Positions 1 through 7,780 of a DNA stretch of 46,802 nt are shown here, in pieces (position 1 is the stretch's first letter; every line of letters starts with the position of its first letter). The translations under genes and the position numbers were made by a program. Below the pieces are notes generated by a model. It was given only the letters and a program-made list of their open reading frames with translations. It made no database searches and had not been told where the DNA came from. This DNA comes from an uncultured Clostridia bacterium (GTDB taxonomy: Bacteria > Bacillota > Clostridia > Lachnospirales > Lachnospiraceae), in assembly GCA_945992055.1 (NCBI GenBank), contig CAMFVG010000092.1:1-46802 (forward strand). The letters are read 5' to 3'.

Positions 1-74
1 TCTTCATTATACGCGCCCCTGTGCATCCACGCGGAGCGTTTTTGCTTTAAAGAAACGAAGTTTCTTATAAAGTA

Positions 75-325
75 AAAAACCTCATCCCCAAAAAGGGACG
101 AGGTTCAATCGCGGTACCACCCTAATTCCTGTATTCTCACAGGCTCTCAAACTGCGTAACGTGCAGCATACGTTATCTTTTACTCTATGTTCGAAGATAC
201 AGCTCCCGTGGGAAATTCGATTCCTATCTGAACTAAAGGGAACTTCCAGCCAATGATTCCCTCTCTCTGTTAGAAAATAGTGCTCTACTTATCACGTTCA
301 ATGCTTTTGTTTATTTCAAATACTT
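75..325 (-). promoter_or_regulatory. T-box leader, probable Phe specifier
   Basis: On the minus strand the T-box core GGTGGTACCGCG lies at 111-122, preceded by a long stem I region with AGAGAG-type and GCTGGAAGTTCC-type conserved elements (about 245-275). It is followed by an intrinsic terminator (78-105) ending in a T run. The antiterminator would use the T-box core. By aligning the specifier region with the leuS leader in this window, the likely specifier is TTC (193-195), which would make this a phenylalanine sensor. The controlled gene lies left of position 1 and is not visible, so pheS is an inference. This leader fills most of the first 333 bases; no coding gene is seen there. Confidence 0.9.
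78..105 (-). terminator. Intrinsic terminator of the T-box leader
   Basis: Minus strand AACCTCGTCCC pairs with GGGGATGAGGTT around a TTTTT loop and is followed by a T run at 74-79. It lies just after the T-box core, as expected for the attenuation hairpin. Confidence 0.85.
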
Positions 326-330
326 TTGTT

Positions 331-359
331 ATTCTACCTATTTTCGGATGGATTGTCAA
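331..359 (-). promoter_or_regulatory. Promoter of the T-box transcript
   Basis: Minus strand TTGACA (354-359), a 17-bp spacer, then TAGAAT (331-336). The -10 overlaps the stop codon of the upstream YihY gene, so the T-box transcript starts exactly where that gene ends. Confidence 0.7.
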
Positions 360-1164
360 GTCGTTCTTCTATCAAATCATTAATCTCTCCACCAAGAAGC
401 ATGACATACATGCAGAAGTACAACCACAACATAATCAGCACAATGGTGGTTAGGCTTCCATACAAGTTTGAAAACCCTTTGAATATGTCCATATATATGG
501 AAAATAAGAAGGAGGCAAATGCCCATCCAACTGATGTGAATATAGCTCCCGGAAGTTGATATCGCATTTTCCCGCTCTTAATCGGGAGGAAGCGATAAAT
601 AAGTAGCGTTACTACTATCAATACACAAATGGTCACCACCATTCGAATATCAATGATAAAATCCGTCACATACTGCATCACCGGTAAATGCTTATTTACC
701 AAAAGGCTGATACTATTACCGAAACCTAATAATACAAGTGTCAATATAATAGAAACCAAGAAGAATACTGTGTAAATGGCTGCCCTGAATCTCAAGAAAA
801 AATAGTTTCTTGTTTCTGAAACCTTCTTAATGGAATTCAATCCATTTGCCATAGCGAGAACTCCTCTTCCTGCAGACCAAAATGCCATAAGCAAGGTAAT
901 GGAAATCGTGGTTCCGGTCTGTCGATACACTTCGTCTACAATGGAAATAATGGTAGATCGAATGGTTTTCGGAAACAATTCATTCACCACACTCATAATA
1001 TCTCCCTGCGTAATCGGCGTAACACGCACCAAGGTCATTAATAGCATGATAATCGGCACCAAGGAAAGCATCATAAAAAATGCGGATTGGGCTGCATAAG
1101 CGCCCACGTGGTCGCCGATGATCTTCTCTATCACTTTACAAATCTTTTTCCATAATTCTCTCAT
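334..1164 (-). CDS. YihY/virulence factor BrkB family membrane protein
   Basis: An integral membrane protein of 276 residues with about six hydrophobic segments, matching the YihY/BrkB (formerly 'ribonuclease BN') family. Typical features are an N-terminal GDHVGAYAAQSAFFMMLS stretch, a central AFWSAGRGVLAMANGLN motif and a C-terminal LLGGEIN motif. The RNase BN name is historical; the family is generally regarded as membrane proteins of unsettled function, perhaps transport or export. The start ATG has AAAGGTGG upstream, inside the end of the SpoIID-like gene, leaving a 2-bp gap, so the two are probably co-transcribed. The 3' end overlaps the promoter of the following T-box transcript. Family assignment is firm; function is not. 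Confidence 0.9.
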   Translation of the reverse strand: MRELWKKICKVIEKIIGDHVGAYAAQSAFFMMLSLVPIIMLLMTLVRVTPITQGDIMSVVNELFPKTIRSTIISIVDEVYRQTGTTISITLLMAFWSAGRGVLAMANGLNSIKKVSETRNYFFLRFRAAIYTVFFLVSIILTLVLLGFGNSISLLVNKHLPVMQYVTDFIIDIRMVVTICVLIVVTLLIYRFLPIKSGKMRYQLPGAIFTSVGWAFASFLFSIYMDIFKGFSNLYGSLTTIVLIMLWLYFCMYVMLLGGEINDLIEERLDNPSENR

Positions 1165-1166
1165 GT

Positions 1167-2468
1167 TTATTCCACCTTTGTACCGGAATAGAAAAACGGT
1201 AGGATTTCCTCATAAGTCTTCCCGGACTTCGCCATTTCATTCGCTCCATTCTGGCTCATTCCGATTCCATGACCATATCCCCCTCCTTCAATTATATAGT
1301 TTTCTCCGTTTTTTGCAATCAAAAAAAATGCACTAGGCAATAATTTGGCACTTTTGACAACAGTACCATCCTGCTTTTCTATGGTATATCCCTCTCCTCC
1401 CAGAGCAGAACGAATCCTATTTTCCGTCTCCACAACCGCGGTCCCTTTACTCCCGGTCGCCTCTAATCGCATTGCAACACCGCCTATTCCCTGTTTGGTA
1501 ATAGAAATGTTCTGCAAGTTTCCAAGCTCCACACCTGTATTTCTCTCAATTAGACCACATGCAACTTCACTGGAAATAGTCGCCTTCCAGCGATACCATG
1601 GAAGTTCCTTTTCATATGCATTTCCTTCTTCATCGCAAACAGGCACTCCTTTTAAGTAATCGTTCTCTTCCGTAATGGTTGTTCCCCATGCCCCGATATC
1701 GGTAGAATGCCCACAGGATGTTGAGTAATAATACGTCTTAACAATGTTTCCTTTATACCATAGCTTTTGACCCATAGTCTCCTGTACAGCTCTTGTGGTT
1801 GCCTCTTTTTCTCCCGAATTTCCATACACTTGGAACGACACACTGTCATCCACATGCGCCAGATATTCCGGATATGCAAAGGCCAACATCTGGCAATAGG
1901 CATAACTTCTGGCACAGATCGCCTGACACTTCAGTGCCTCCATTTCATAGGATGCCGGCATTTCACTTGGCACAACGGCATATAAATACTCCTCCAATGC
2001 AACTTCATTGACAATCACAATTCCCTCTGCTGTCGTATAGAGTTCTAATTTCCCTCTATATGAAGGGGTTCCGCAGCCACGTACAATGGAAGGGATCGAG
2101 ATGTTGGCGCCTTTTGTTTTAGGCTCTACAAAAATATTCCCTGCTTGAAACATGGGATCATCCGGTTTTATGCAAATCACTTCCCCGTCTGCCACTTCCT
2201 TTTTGTTCTCCCCGGCACACAAAACAGCACCACCCGCCACTTTTAGCTGCACTTCATTATGAGCCACACCTTGAAATCCGCCCGTCTTTATGACAACTCT
2301 TATAAGGGGATTTTCTGCATTTGGCAAATAATTCCCAAATGGAAGTTTTGATTCCGATTCAGATTGTATCGACTCCTTTTTAATTAATGCATGAGATTGC
2401 AATGTTACAATCAGCGCCGCCAAAAGAAGCGCTATGCTCAAATATAGGATTTTTATTCTAGGCTTCAA
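1167..2468 (-). CDS. SpoIID/LytB domain protein
   Basis: A membrane-anchored SpoIID/LytB-type protein of 433 residues. A single N-terminal hydrophobic segment (KILYLSIALLLAALIV) acts as signal anchor, so the main domain is outside the membrane. The family motifs are present: VVPSEMPASYEMEALKCQA around the catalytic-type glutamate, STSCGHSTDIG, and C-terminal GGYGHGIGMSQNGANEMA. SpoIID is a peptidoglycan lytic transglycosylase acting in engulfment; LytB-type relatives act on cell wall in vegetative cells, and I cannot tell which applies. I chose the TTG at 2468 because AAGG lies eight bases upstream. The longer frame starting with TTG at 2531 begins inside the mrp terminator. Downstream YihY follows after 2 bp. 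Confidence 0.9.
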   Translation of the reverse strand: MKPRIKILYLSIALLLAALIVTLQSHALIKKESIQSESESKLPFGNYLPNAENPLIRVVIKTGGFQGVAHNEVQLKVAGGAVLCAGENKKEVADGEVICIKPDDPMFQAGNIFVEPKTKGANISIPSIVRGCGTPSYRGKLELYTTAEGIVIVNEVALEEYLYAVVPSEMPASYEMEALKCQAICARSYAYCQMLAFAYPEYLAHVDDSVSFQVYGNSGEKEATTRAVQETMGQKLWYKGNIVKTYYYSTSCGHSTDIGAWGTTITEENDYLKGVPVCDEEGNAYEKELPWYRWKATISSEVACGLIERNTGVELGNLQNISITKQGIGGVAMRLEATGSKGTAVVETENRIRSALGGEGYTIEKQDGTVVKSAKLLPSAFFLIAKNGENYIIEGGGYGHGIGMSQNGANEMAKSGKTYEEILPFFYSGTKVE

Positions 2469-2527
2469 ACGCTCATCCCTTGTCCATACTTTTTTCCATT
2501 GTATGAGTGCAATATCCGGCTTATGAC

Positions 2528-2560
2528 ACAAAAAATGAGGCGATTTTTCAATCGCCTCAC
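2528..2560 (-). terminator. Terminator after mrp
   Basis: Minus strand TGAGGCGAT pairs with ATCGCCTCA around a short loop and is followed by six T. It separates the Mrp-RidA-TrpS group from the SpoIID-like gene. Confidence 0.8.
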
Positions 2561-2563
2561 CGT

Positions 2564-3403
2564 TTACTGCAATACTTCCAATGCATCTTTTAAATATTCG
2601 TTTTTCACTTCGTAGAATCTTTCCTCTTCCACCATTTCTGCCAATTCCGGGTCTATCGGCATCTTTCCTAGTACCTCAACTCCCAAATCCATGGCAATCT
2701 CATCGATACGGCTCTTACCAAACACTTGGATTTCTTTCCCACAATCCGGACATTTCAAATAGCTATAATTTTCCACAATACCAAGAACCGGTATATTCAT
2801 CGCCTCTGCCATGTGATAAGCCTTACGCACAATCATTTGAACCAAATCCTGTGGAGATGTAACAATCACAACACCATCTAATGGCAATGACTGGAATACC
2901 GTTAGCGGAACATCTCCTGTTCCCGGAGGCATGTCTACGAACAGGTAATCCAAGTCGCCCCAGAGAACTTCTTCCCAGAACTGTTTTACCACGCCCGCAA
3001 TAATCGGTCCTCTCCAGATAACCGGCATATCCTCACTGTCCAGCAAAAGATTCACAGACATGATTCTGGTTTCATCTTTCGCAATACATGGGAACATCCC
3101 TTCATCAGCACCTACCGCATGTTCATGCATGCCATACATTTTCGGGATGGATGGTCCTGTAATATCTGCATCTAAAATACCTACGGAATAACCTTGCTCT
3201 CTCATCAATCTTGCCAAAGAAGCGGTAACCATAGATTTTCCTACGCCACCTTTTCCACTTACTACACCGATGACCTTCTTTACATGTGTATATTGGTTTG
3301 GTGCAATCTTCATATCTACTTTTTTACTTGGGCAGGAATCTGCCTGTGCACAGCTAGAACAACTTTCTGCTGAACACGAACTGTTTTTCTCTTGTTCTGA
3401 CAT
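2564..3403 (-). CDS. Mrp/NBP35 family Fe-S carrier ATPase
   Basis: A 279-residue P-loop ATPase of the Mrp/ApbC/NBP35 family, cytoplasmic carriers that bind and pass on iron-sulfur clusters. The deviant Walker A SGKGGVGKS is at residues 49-57, with FVDMPPGTGD near 155 and a C-terminal CPDC pair (C218, C221) that in the family bridges a 4Fe-4S cluster across the dimer. The N-terminus carries a cysteine cluster (C10, C15, C18, C24), as in NBP35-type proteins. The start has AGGAAG upstream. The gene follows ridA after 11 bp and ends at a strong terminator, so it is the last gene of a trpS-ridA-mrp run. Confidence 0.93.
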   Translation of the reverse strand: MSEQEKNSSCSAESCSSCAQADSCPSKKVDMKIAPNQYTHVKKVIGVVSGKGGVGKSMVTASLARLMREQGYSVGILDADITGPSIPKMYGMHEHAVGADEGMFPCIAKDETRIMSVNLLLDSEDMPVIWRGPIIAGVVKQFWEEVLWGDLDYLFVDMPPGTGDVPLTVFQSLPLDGVVIVTSPQDLVQMIVRKAYHMAEAMNIPVLGIVENYSYLKCPDCGKEIQVFGKSRIDEIAMDLGVEVLGKMPIDPELAEMVEEERFYEVKNEYLKDALEVLQ

Positions 3404-3414
3404 ATTTTCACTTC

Positions 3415-3792
3415 CTATTCTTCTATTATTGCAATTACCTCTATTTCACAAAGTACGTTTTTCGGCAATGTTTTCACTGCCACACAACTTCTCGCCGGCT
3501 TTGATGTAAAGTGCTTTGCATACACTTCATTGAACGCTCCAAAATCCTCCATGTTCGCCAAGAAACATGTTGTTTTCAACACTTTATCAAAGTCCGATCC
3601 TGCTGCCTTTAATACTTCGCCCAGATTCCTGCAGACTTGCTCTGTCTGACCTGCAATATCTGTCGCTTCCACCATATCTGTGTCAGGATTAATGGCAATC
3701 TGGCCTGCAGAATATAAAATGCCATTATGCACATACCCTTGGGAATATGGTCCTAGCGCCTTTGGTGCTTTTTCCGTTGCTACTATTTTCAT
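3415..3792 (-). CDS. RidA family reactive-intermediate deaminase
   Basis: A 125-residue protein of the RidA (YjgF/YER057c/UK114) family, which hydrolyses reactive enamine/imine intermediates made by PLP enzymes to ketoacids and ammonia. Family marks are KAPKALGPYSQG near the N-terminus, SAGQIAINP, and ARSCVAVKTLPKN with the substrate-binding arginine, then a C-terminal CEIEVIAI. I chose the ATG at 3792 because AGGTGG lies eight bases upstream and the product then has the usual family length. The longer frame from 3834 would overlap the end of trpS. It lies between trpS and mrp and is probably co-transcribed with both. Confidence 0.93.
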   Translation of the reverse strand: MKIVATEKAPKALGPYSQGYVHNGILYSAGQIAINPDTDMVEATDIAGQTEQVCRNLGEVLKAAGSDFDKVLKTTCFLANMEDFGAFNEVYAKHFTSKPARSCVAVKTLPKNVLCEIEVIAIIEE

Positions 3793-3808
3793 ATGCATTA
3801 CCACCTTT

Positions 3809-4813
3809 TTATCGAATTCTTTCCGGGAATCCAACTTTCTTCTGAACCTTTCTTAAGGTTTTCATTGCGTAATAATTGGCTTTTTCCGCATTGTTCTTGA
3901 TAATACTGTCGATGTATGCTTTGTCTTTTTCTAATCTGGCCACTTCATCTTGGAGTGGTTTTAATACAGATACTACTGCTTCCCCTACTGCCAGTTTAAA
4001 ATCGCCGTAACCTTTTCCATCAAATTCTTTCACAACGTCTTGCGGCGTTTTGTTTGTACAAGCACTATAGATGTCAATTAAGTTCTTAACACCCGGTTGT
4101 TCGTCTCTGTACAGAATCTGTGCTTCCGAATCTGTCACTGCACGTTTACATTTTCGAATAATCGTATCCACATCATCCATCAGATAGATGCTCGCATTGA
4201 CATTTTCATCTGACTTGGACATCTTCTTCGTTGGGTCCTGAAGACTCATAATCTTGGCTCCTACTTTACCGATATAAGCTTCCGGAACGGTAAATACATC
4301 TCCGTAAACACCATTAAAGCGTTGTGCTATATCTCTGGTAAGCTCCAAATGCTGCATTTGGTCAATTCCAACCGGCACTACATCTGCTTGGAAGAGCAAA
4401 ATGTCTGCTGCCATCAATACCGGATATGTAAATAATCCTGCATTAATATTATCTGCATGCTTTGCTGATTTATCCTTAAACTGTGTCATACGATTGAGTT
4501 CACCCATATAAGTATAACAGTTTAAAATCCAAGCAAGTTCCGCATGTCCGGAAACATGAGATTGATAATAAATGCAATTTTTCTCCGGATCTAACCCTGC
4601 TGCAATATAAAGCGTCAACAACGCTCTGGCTCTCTTTCGAAGTGTTGCCGGATCCTGTCTAACTGTAATGGAGTGCATATCTACCACACTATAAAAACAT
4701 TCATATTCATCACTTAACGTAATCCAGTTCTTGAGTGCTCCCAAATAATTTCCCAAAGTCAGATTTCCGGTCGCCTGCATCCCGCTAAACAATACTTTTT
4801 TATCATTAATCAT
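3809..4813 (-). CDS. trpS: Tryptophanyl-tRNA synthetase
   Basis: A class I aminoacyl-tRNA synthetase of 334 residues that charges tRNA-Trp. The N-terminal SGMQATGNLTLGNYLGA contains the HIGH-equivalent (about 16-25) and KKMSKSDEN carries KMSKS (197-201). The length is normal for bacterial TrpS. I placed the start at the ATG 4813, eight bases after GGAGG; upstream TTG and ATG codons at 4828 and 4819 are too close to the Shine-Dalgarno. No T-box is visible upstream; a plausible promoter lies 30-60 bases before the start. ridA follows after 16 bp. Confidence 0.97.
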   Translation of the reverse strand: MINDKKVLFSGMQATGNLTLGNYLGALKNWITLSDEYECFYSVVDMHSITVRQDPATLRKRARALLTLYIAAGLDPEKNCIYYQSHVSGHAELAWILNCYTYMGELNRMTQFKDKSAKHADNINAGLFTYPVLMAADILLFQADVVPVGIDQMQHLELTRDIAQRFNGVYGDVFTVPEAYIGKVGAKIMSLQDPTKKMSKSDENVNASIYLMDDVDTIIRKCKRAVTDSEAQILYRDEQPGVKNLIDIYSACTNKTPQDVVKEFDGKGYGDFKLAVGEAVVSVLKPLQDEVARLEKDKAYIDSIIKNNAEKANYYAMKTLRKVQKKVGFPERIR

Positions 4814-4843
4814 GTTCATTCCCTCCAAATAAATCTAGAAACT

Positions 4844-4873
4844 AGTTTACCACCATTTCTATGACTATTTCAA
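4844..4873 (-). promoter_or_regulatory. Candidate trpS promoter
   Basis: Minus strand TTGAAA (4868-4873), an 18-bp spacer and TAAACT (4844-4849). It overlaps the stop region of the histidine phosphatase gene. The -10 is weak, so this is tentative. Confidence 0.4.
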
Positions 4874-5479
4874 GTCCTTTTCATCGTATAAAATGATAGC
4901 TTCCTCCACAATCTCTTTCCTTCCGTCCTTGATATCTACAATCGACATTCCGCAATTTTTATGAACGCCGCCTTCCCAGTATCGAGAAATCGGTTTTTCC
5001 TCAATTACCGCCATTAAGCCTCGCAAGGCTGCACCGTGAGTGGCAATTAAAATATTAGAATTCTGATACTTTGGATTGGCACTCAATTCATCTAGAAAAG
5101 ACTTTTCTCTAGCTAGGATTTCCTGAAAGCTTTCCGCCCCTTCCGGTACTTCATAAGATTCCGGATCTTCAAAAAAGATACGTACTTTTTCATCTATATT
5201 TCGCATATCCTTTCCTTCATATGGACCAAATCCCATCTCGATAATACGTGCATCTTCTATCAGTTCAATATCTCTTCCTTGCAACACAATCTGCGCGGTC
5301 TCTTTTGCTCTGCAAAGAGGACTGCAATATGCTACGTCAAATGGAATATCTTTCAAACCTTCTCTGGTCAATTCTGCCACATAACGCCCTTTTTCATTTA
5401 AGGGAATATCCGTTCTTCCCTGCCACAAATGCCTTCTGTTCCAATCTGTTTCGCCATGTCGCATCATATATAATCTCAT
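4865..5479 (-). CDS. Histidine phosphatase family protein
   Basis: A 204-residue member of the histidine phosphatase (phosphoglycerate mutase-like) superfamily. The catalytic RHGE motif is at residues 7-10, followed by DWNRRHLWQGRTDIPLNEKG, typical of the GpmB/CobC/PhoE branch. The second histidine lies in LIATHGAALRG. The substrate cannot be read from the sequence: a broad phosphatase, an alpha-ribazole phosphatase or an EPG-type mutase are all possible, and no cobalamin genes are nearby. The ATG at 5479 follows GGAGG by eight bases. The gene is divergent from luxS, with about 90 bp between them. Confidence 0.9.
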   Translation of the reverse strand: MRLYMMRHGETDWNRRHLWQGRTDIPLNEKGRYVAELTREGLKDIPFDVAYCSPLCRAKETAQIVLQGRDIELIEDARIIEMGFGPYEGKDMRNIDEKVRIFFEDPESYEVPEGAESFQEILAREKSFLDELSANPKYQNSNILIATHGAALRGLMAVIEEKPISRYWEGGVHKNCGMSIVDIKDGRKEIVEEAIILYDEKDLK

Positions 5480-5514
5480 CTCGTTTACCTCCATATACTT
5501 TTCTAGTATAACAC

Positions 5515-5543
5515 TTGTTTTCCCGAAAGGAAATCATTATAAT
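5515..5543 (+). promoter_or_regulatory. luxS promoter
   Basis: TTGTTT (5515-5520), a 17-bp spacer and a perfect TATAAT (5538-5543), 27 bases before the luxS start codon. Confidence 0.75.
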
Positions 5544-5570
5544 GAATTTATACGAATTGGAGGACATGTT

Positions 5571-6050
5571 ATGGAAAAAATTACAAGTTTTACAATAGAT
5601 CACATCAAATTGACACCAGGTGTATATGTATCTAGAAAAGACCCGGTAGGAAATGAAGTTGTCACCACCTTTGACATTCGCATGACCAGTCCAAATGAAG
5701 AACCGGTTATGAATACTGCAGAAATGCACACCATCGAGCATCTCGCCGCAACTTATTTGCGTAATCATAAAGTATACGGCCCCAGAATCCTATACTTCGG
5801 TCCTATGGGATGCCGCACAGGATTTTATCTGTTATTAATTGGAGATTATACATCTTGTGATATTGTCGATTTACTAAAAGAAATGTTTGCTTTTATCGCC
5901 GATTTCGAGGGGGAAGTTCCAGGCGCCTCTGCCAAAGATTGTGGCAACTATCTGGATATGAATCTTCCCATGGCAAAGTATCTTGCAAAAAAATACCTGC
6001 AGGATGTGTTGCAAAACATTTCTGATAAACAACTCATTTATCCGGAATAA
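5571..6050 (+). CDS. luxS: S-ribosylhomocysteine lyase LuxS
   Basis: LuxS, 159 residues, cleaves S-ribosylhomocysteine to homocysteine and DPD, the precursor of autoinducer-2. It is an Fe/Zn-dependent cytoplasmic homodimer of the activated methyl cycle. The metal ligands H53 and H57 lie in HTIEH with the catalytic E56 between them, and C124 in AKDCGNY is the third ligand. The catalytic cysteine C81 is in GPMGCRTGFY. The length is normal. GGAGG stands nine bases before the ATG. It is a single-gene unit with its own promoter and terminator; no Pfs nucleosidase is adjacent. Confidence 0.98.
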   Translation: MEKITSFTIDHIKLTPGVYVSRKDPVGNEVVTTFDIRMTSPNEEPVMNTAEMHTIEHLAATYLRNHKVYGPRILYFGPMGCRTGFYLLLIGDYTSCDIVDLLKEMFAFIADFEGEVPGASAKDCGNYLDMNLPMAKYLAKKYLQDVLQNISDKQLIYPE

Positions 6051-6055
6051 AAATG

Positions 6056-6096
6056 AACTCGCAGACACCGTACATATCAATGTCTGCGAGTTTTTT
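6056..6096 (+). terminator. luxS terminator
   Basis: AACTCGCAGACA pairs with TGTCTGCGAGTT, followed by a T run. The 3' side touches the stop of the convergent DUF5662 gene, so it may also end that transcript. Confidence 0.85.
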
Positions 6097-6628
6097 ATCT
6101 GTTCAAAATTTCCTTTTTCACATATGCAAAAGTTTCTTTCTCTCCCTTTTCTGCTAACATAAGGAGCATTTTTTCAAGCAAAGCTCTCGTGTCATCATGC
6201 ATAAGCAAAATGGATTTGCTGCGTGCATAATACTCCCACGGTGCCGCATCATGATAACCACTCTCTTTCATATAGACTTTGCATGCAGCAATACGGTCCA
6301 TAAACATCTCAACCACATATTTCTCCGGCATCCTCATTCCGGTAATTCTGCGATCCGGTGGAAACCCATAATCCAACCAATACTCATAATGATGTTTATT
6401 ACGTCCTTTGTGATGTAGCCATGCGGAGGAATATCCATTTTCCTCACGTTCTGCATTATTCGGACTTCTCGTTCCTTGATAATACTTCGCCCCAATGCGA
6501 AATTCTGTCCAACTATATTTTGACAAATCATGCAGTAATCCCTGGCGATAGAGGCCAACTGCAAAGCAACCTTTCGCCACCAAATACTTGTGATAAGTAA
6601 TCGTACAAAAATGTTTCCACGCTTTCAT
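6095..6628 (-). CDS. DUF5662 family protein
   Basis: A 177-residue protein that I place in the DUF5662 family from its overall pattern: an N-terminal KHFCTITYHKYLVAKGCF, then LLHDLSKYSWTEF, and later WLHHKGRNKHHYEYWLDY. The conserved HD pair (LLHDLSKY) and the histidine cluster suggest a metal-dependent HD-like fold. No substrate is known to me, and the fold is an inference. The ATG at 6628 is preceded by AAGGAT. The TraX-like gene lies 15 bp upstream on the same strand, so the two are probably one operon convergent with luxS. No membrane segment is seen. Confidence 0.75.
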   Translation of the reverse strand: MKAWKHFCTITYHKYLVAKGCFAVGLYRQGLLHDLSKYSWTEFRIGAKYYQGTRSPNNAEREENGYSSAWLHHKGRNKHHYEYWLDYGFPPDRRITGMRMPEKYVVEMFMDRIAACKVYMKESGYHDAAPWEYYARSKSILLMHDDTRALLEKMLLMLAEKGEKETFAYVKKEILNR

Positions 6629-6643
6629 ATGTTATCCTTCTTT

Positions 6644-7285
6644 CTAGAAAATCATCTTCACTATGTATAACACCAATAAATGCAATGGATAAAAGGCGTA
6701 AAACAGCACTTTCATATTCGGTCCACGTTCTTCGTTATACATTGCAATTGGGATGAGTGCCAAAATAGAAAATAACTGTACAAATCCTGCCGTAGCTAGA
6801 ATCAAAAGTCCGACCGAAAATAATTTTTCCCATTTTCTATCTCGTAGATAATAAAAAAGAATCACCATCAACATTCCTGTACTGCCATAATCCAACCGCA
6901 GAAGCCGCCCACAGAATACTGCCATTGCCACAATAAGAAATTGTTTTTTTGCATCTTTTACTGCTTCAAACAAGAAAAGCATGGCTACGCTTAAAAACAA
7001 AGTAAAAAACACGTTTTGGTGACCAACTTCCACAACCTTTCCTGTCGTAGCTAAATCAAACGGAACTTCTGACAATACTGCAAACATTCCTAAACGTATC
7101 ATATATTTCTTGACATTGTGGGTATGTATAAATCCTTCCACCAAGGTATATGCAAAGATTGGAAATGCAATGCGCCCAAGCATACGAAACAGTATGATGT
7201 TTGGGAAAAATACCATGCCGATATGGTCAATTAGCATAGATACAAGTGCTATTATTTTTAATGTAAATGTATTGATTCCTTTCAT
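6644..7285 (-). CDS. TraX family membrane protein
   Basis: A polytopic membrane protein of 213 residues with about seven or eight hydrophobic segments. It matches the TraX family, beginning with the typical FTLKIIALVSMLIDHIGMVFFP and followed by FRMLGRIAFPIFAYTLVEGF. TraX of F-type plasmids acetylates the pilin N-terminus, but chromosomal Firmicute relatives occur far from conjugation genes and their substrate is not known; an acyltransferase role is an inference. No conjugation or pilin gene is present here. The start follows AGGAGATAGAGT. The DUF5662 gene follows after 15 bp. Confidence 0.88.
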   Translation of the reverse strand: MKGINTFTLKIIALVSMLIDHIGMVFFPNIILFRMLGRIAFPIFAYTLVEGFIHTHNVKKYMIRLGMFAVLSEVPFDLATTGKVVEVGHQNVFFTLFLSVAMLFLFEAVKDAKKQFLIVAMAVFCGRLLRLDYGSTGMLMVILFYYLRDRKWEKLFSVGLLILATAGFVQLFSILALIPIAMYNEERGPNMKVLFYAFYPLHLLVLYIVKMIF

Positions 7286-7349
7286 ACTCTATCTCCTAAC
7301 GCTTTCCATTATACATGATTTTTGATAAAAAAACAGTAAAATTCTTACC

Positions 7350-7378
7350 TTGCAATTCTACCCCGCTTCTGTTAGAGT
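7350..7378 (+). promoter_or_regulatory. Promoter of the DUF1292 gene
   Basis: TTGCAA (7350-7355), a 17-bp spacer and TAGAGT (7373-7378), followed 36 bases later by the start codon with AAGGAG. Confidence 0.6.
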
Positions 7379-7414
7379 AAATGTATCAAATAAATCAATC
7401 AAAGGAGACTTATT

Positions 7415-7741
7415 ATGAGCGAACATAAGCATGATCATGATTGCAACTGCGGATGCAACGAAGAAGTAACTGTAACATTGACATTGGACAACGATGAAGT
7501 TCTTGAATGTGCAGTACTCACGATTTACAACGTGGATGACAAAGAATATATTGCGTTACTTCCATTGGTAGAAGACGATGCTGAAGAAGATGGGGATGTA
7601 TACATCTATCGTTATGTTGAAACAGAGGATGGAGAGCCTACTTTAGAAAACATTGAAGATGATGATGAATACGAAGCTGCTGCTGACGCTTTCGACGAAT
7701 GGTTGGACGAGCAGGAATTCGAAGAAATGGATGATGAATAA
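7415..7741 (+). CDS. DUF1292 protein with His/Cys N-terminus
   Basis: A small, very acidic protein of 108 residues with a DUF1292 domain: VTLTLDNDEVLECAVLTIY, then YIALLPL and VYIYRY, and a C-terminal EYEAAADAFDEWLDEQEF. DUF1292 proteins are widespread in Firmicutes and uncharacterised; many are near RNA or translation genes. The N-terminus alternates metal-type ligands, with histidines at 4, 6 and 8 and cysteines at 10, 12 and 14, suggesting Zn or other metal binding (inference). The gene has its own promoter and terminator and lies between TraX and the Rpn-like gene, both on the other strand. The start is fixed by AAAGGAG eight bases upstream. Confidence 0.9.
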   Translation: MSEHKHDHDCNCGCNEEVTVTLTLDNDEVLECAVLTIYNVDDKEYIALLPLVEDDAEEDGDVYIYRYVETEDGEPTLENIEDDDEYEAAADAFDEWLDEQEFEEMDDE

Positions 7742-7745
7742 CATG

Positions 7746-7780
7746 AAAGGACGTAGTCACACGGCTACGTCCTTTCTTTA
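7746..7780 (+). terminator. Terminator after the DUF1292 gene
   Basis: AAAGGACGTAG pairs with CTACGTCCTTT, followed by a T-rich stretch. It sits between two convergent genes; the T run is on the plus side. Confidence 0.75.

Noticed and set aside
2469..2531. TTG-initiated N-terminal extension of the SpoIID-like protein
   Set aside because: The TTG at 2531 is in the T run of the mrp terminator and has no ribosome binding site; the TTG at 2468 has one and gives a clean signal anchor.
5394..5768. 124-residue minus frame across the luxS promoter
   Set aside because: It runs across luxS and the phosphatase start on the wrong frame and has no family resemblance.
6644..7285. Conjugative element suggested by TraX
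   Set aside because: No relaxase, coupling protein or pilus gene is present; chromosomal TraX-like proteins are common in Firmicutes.
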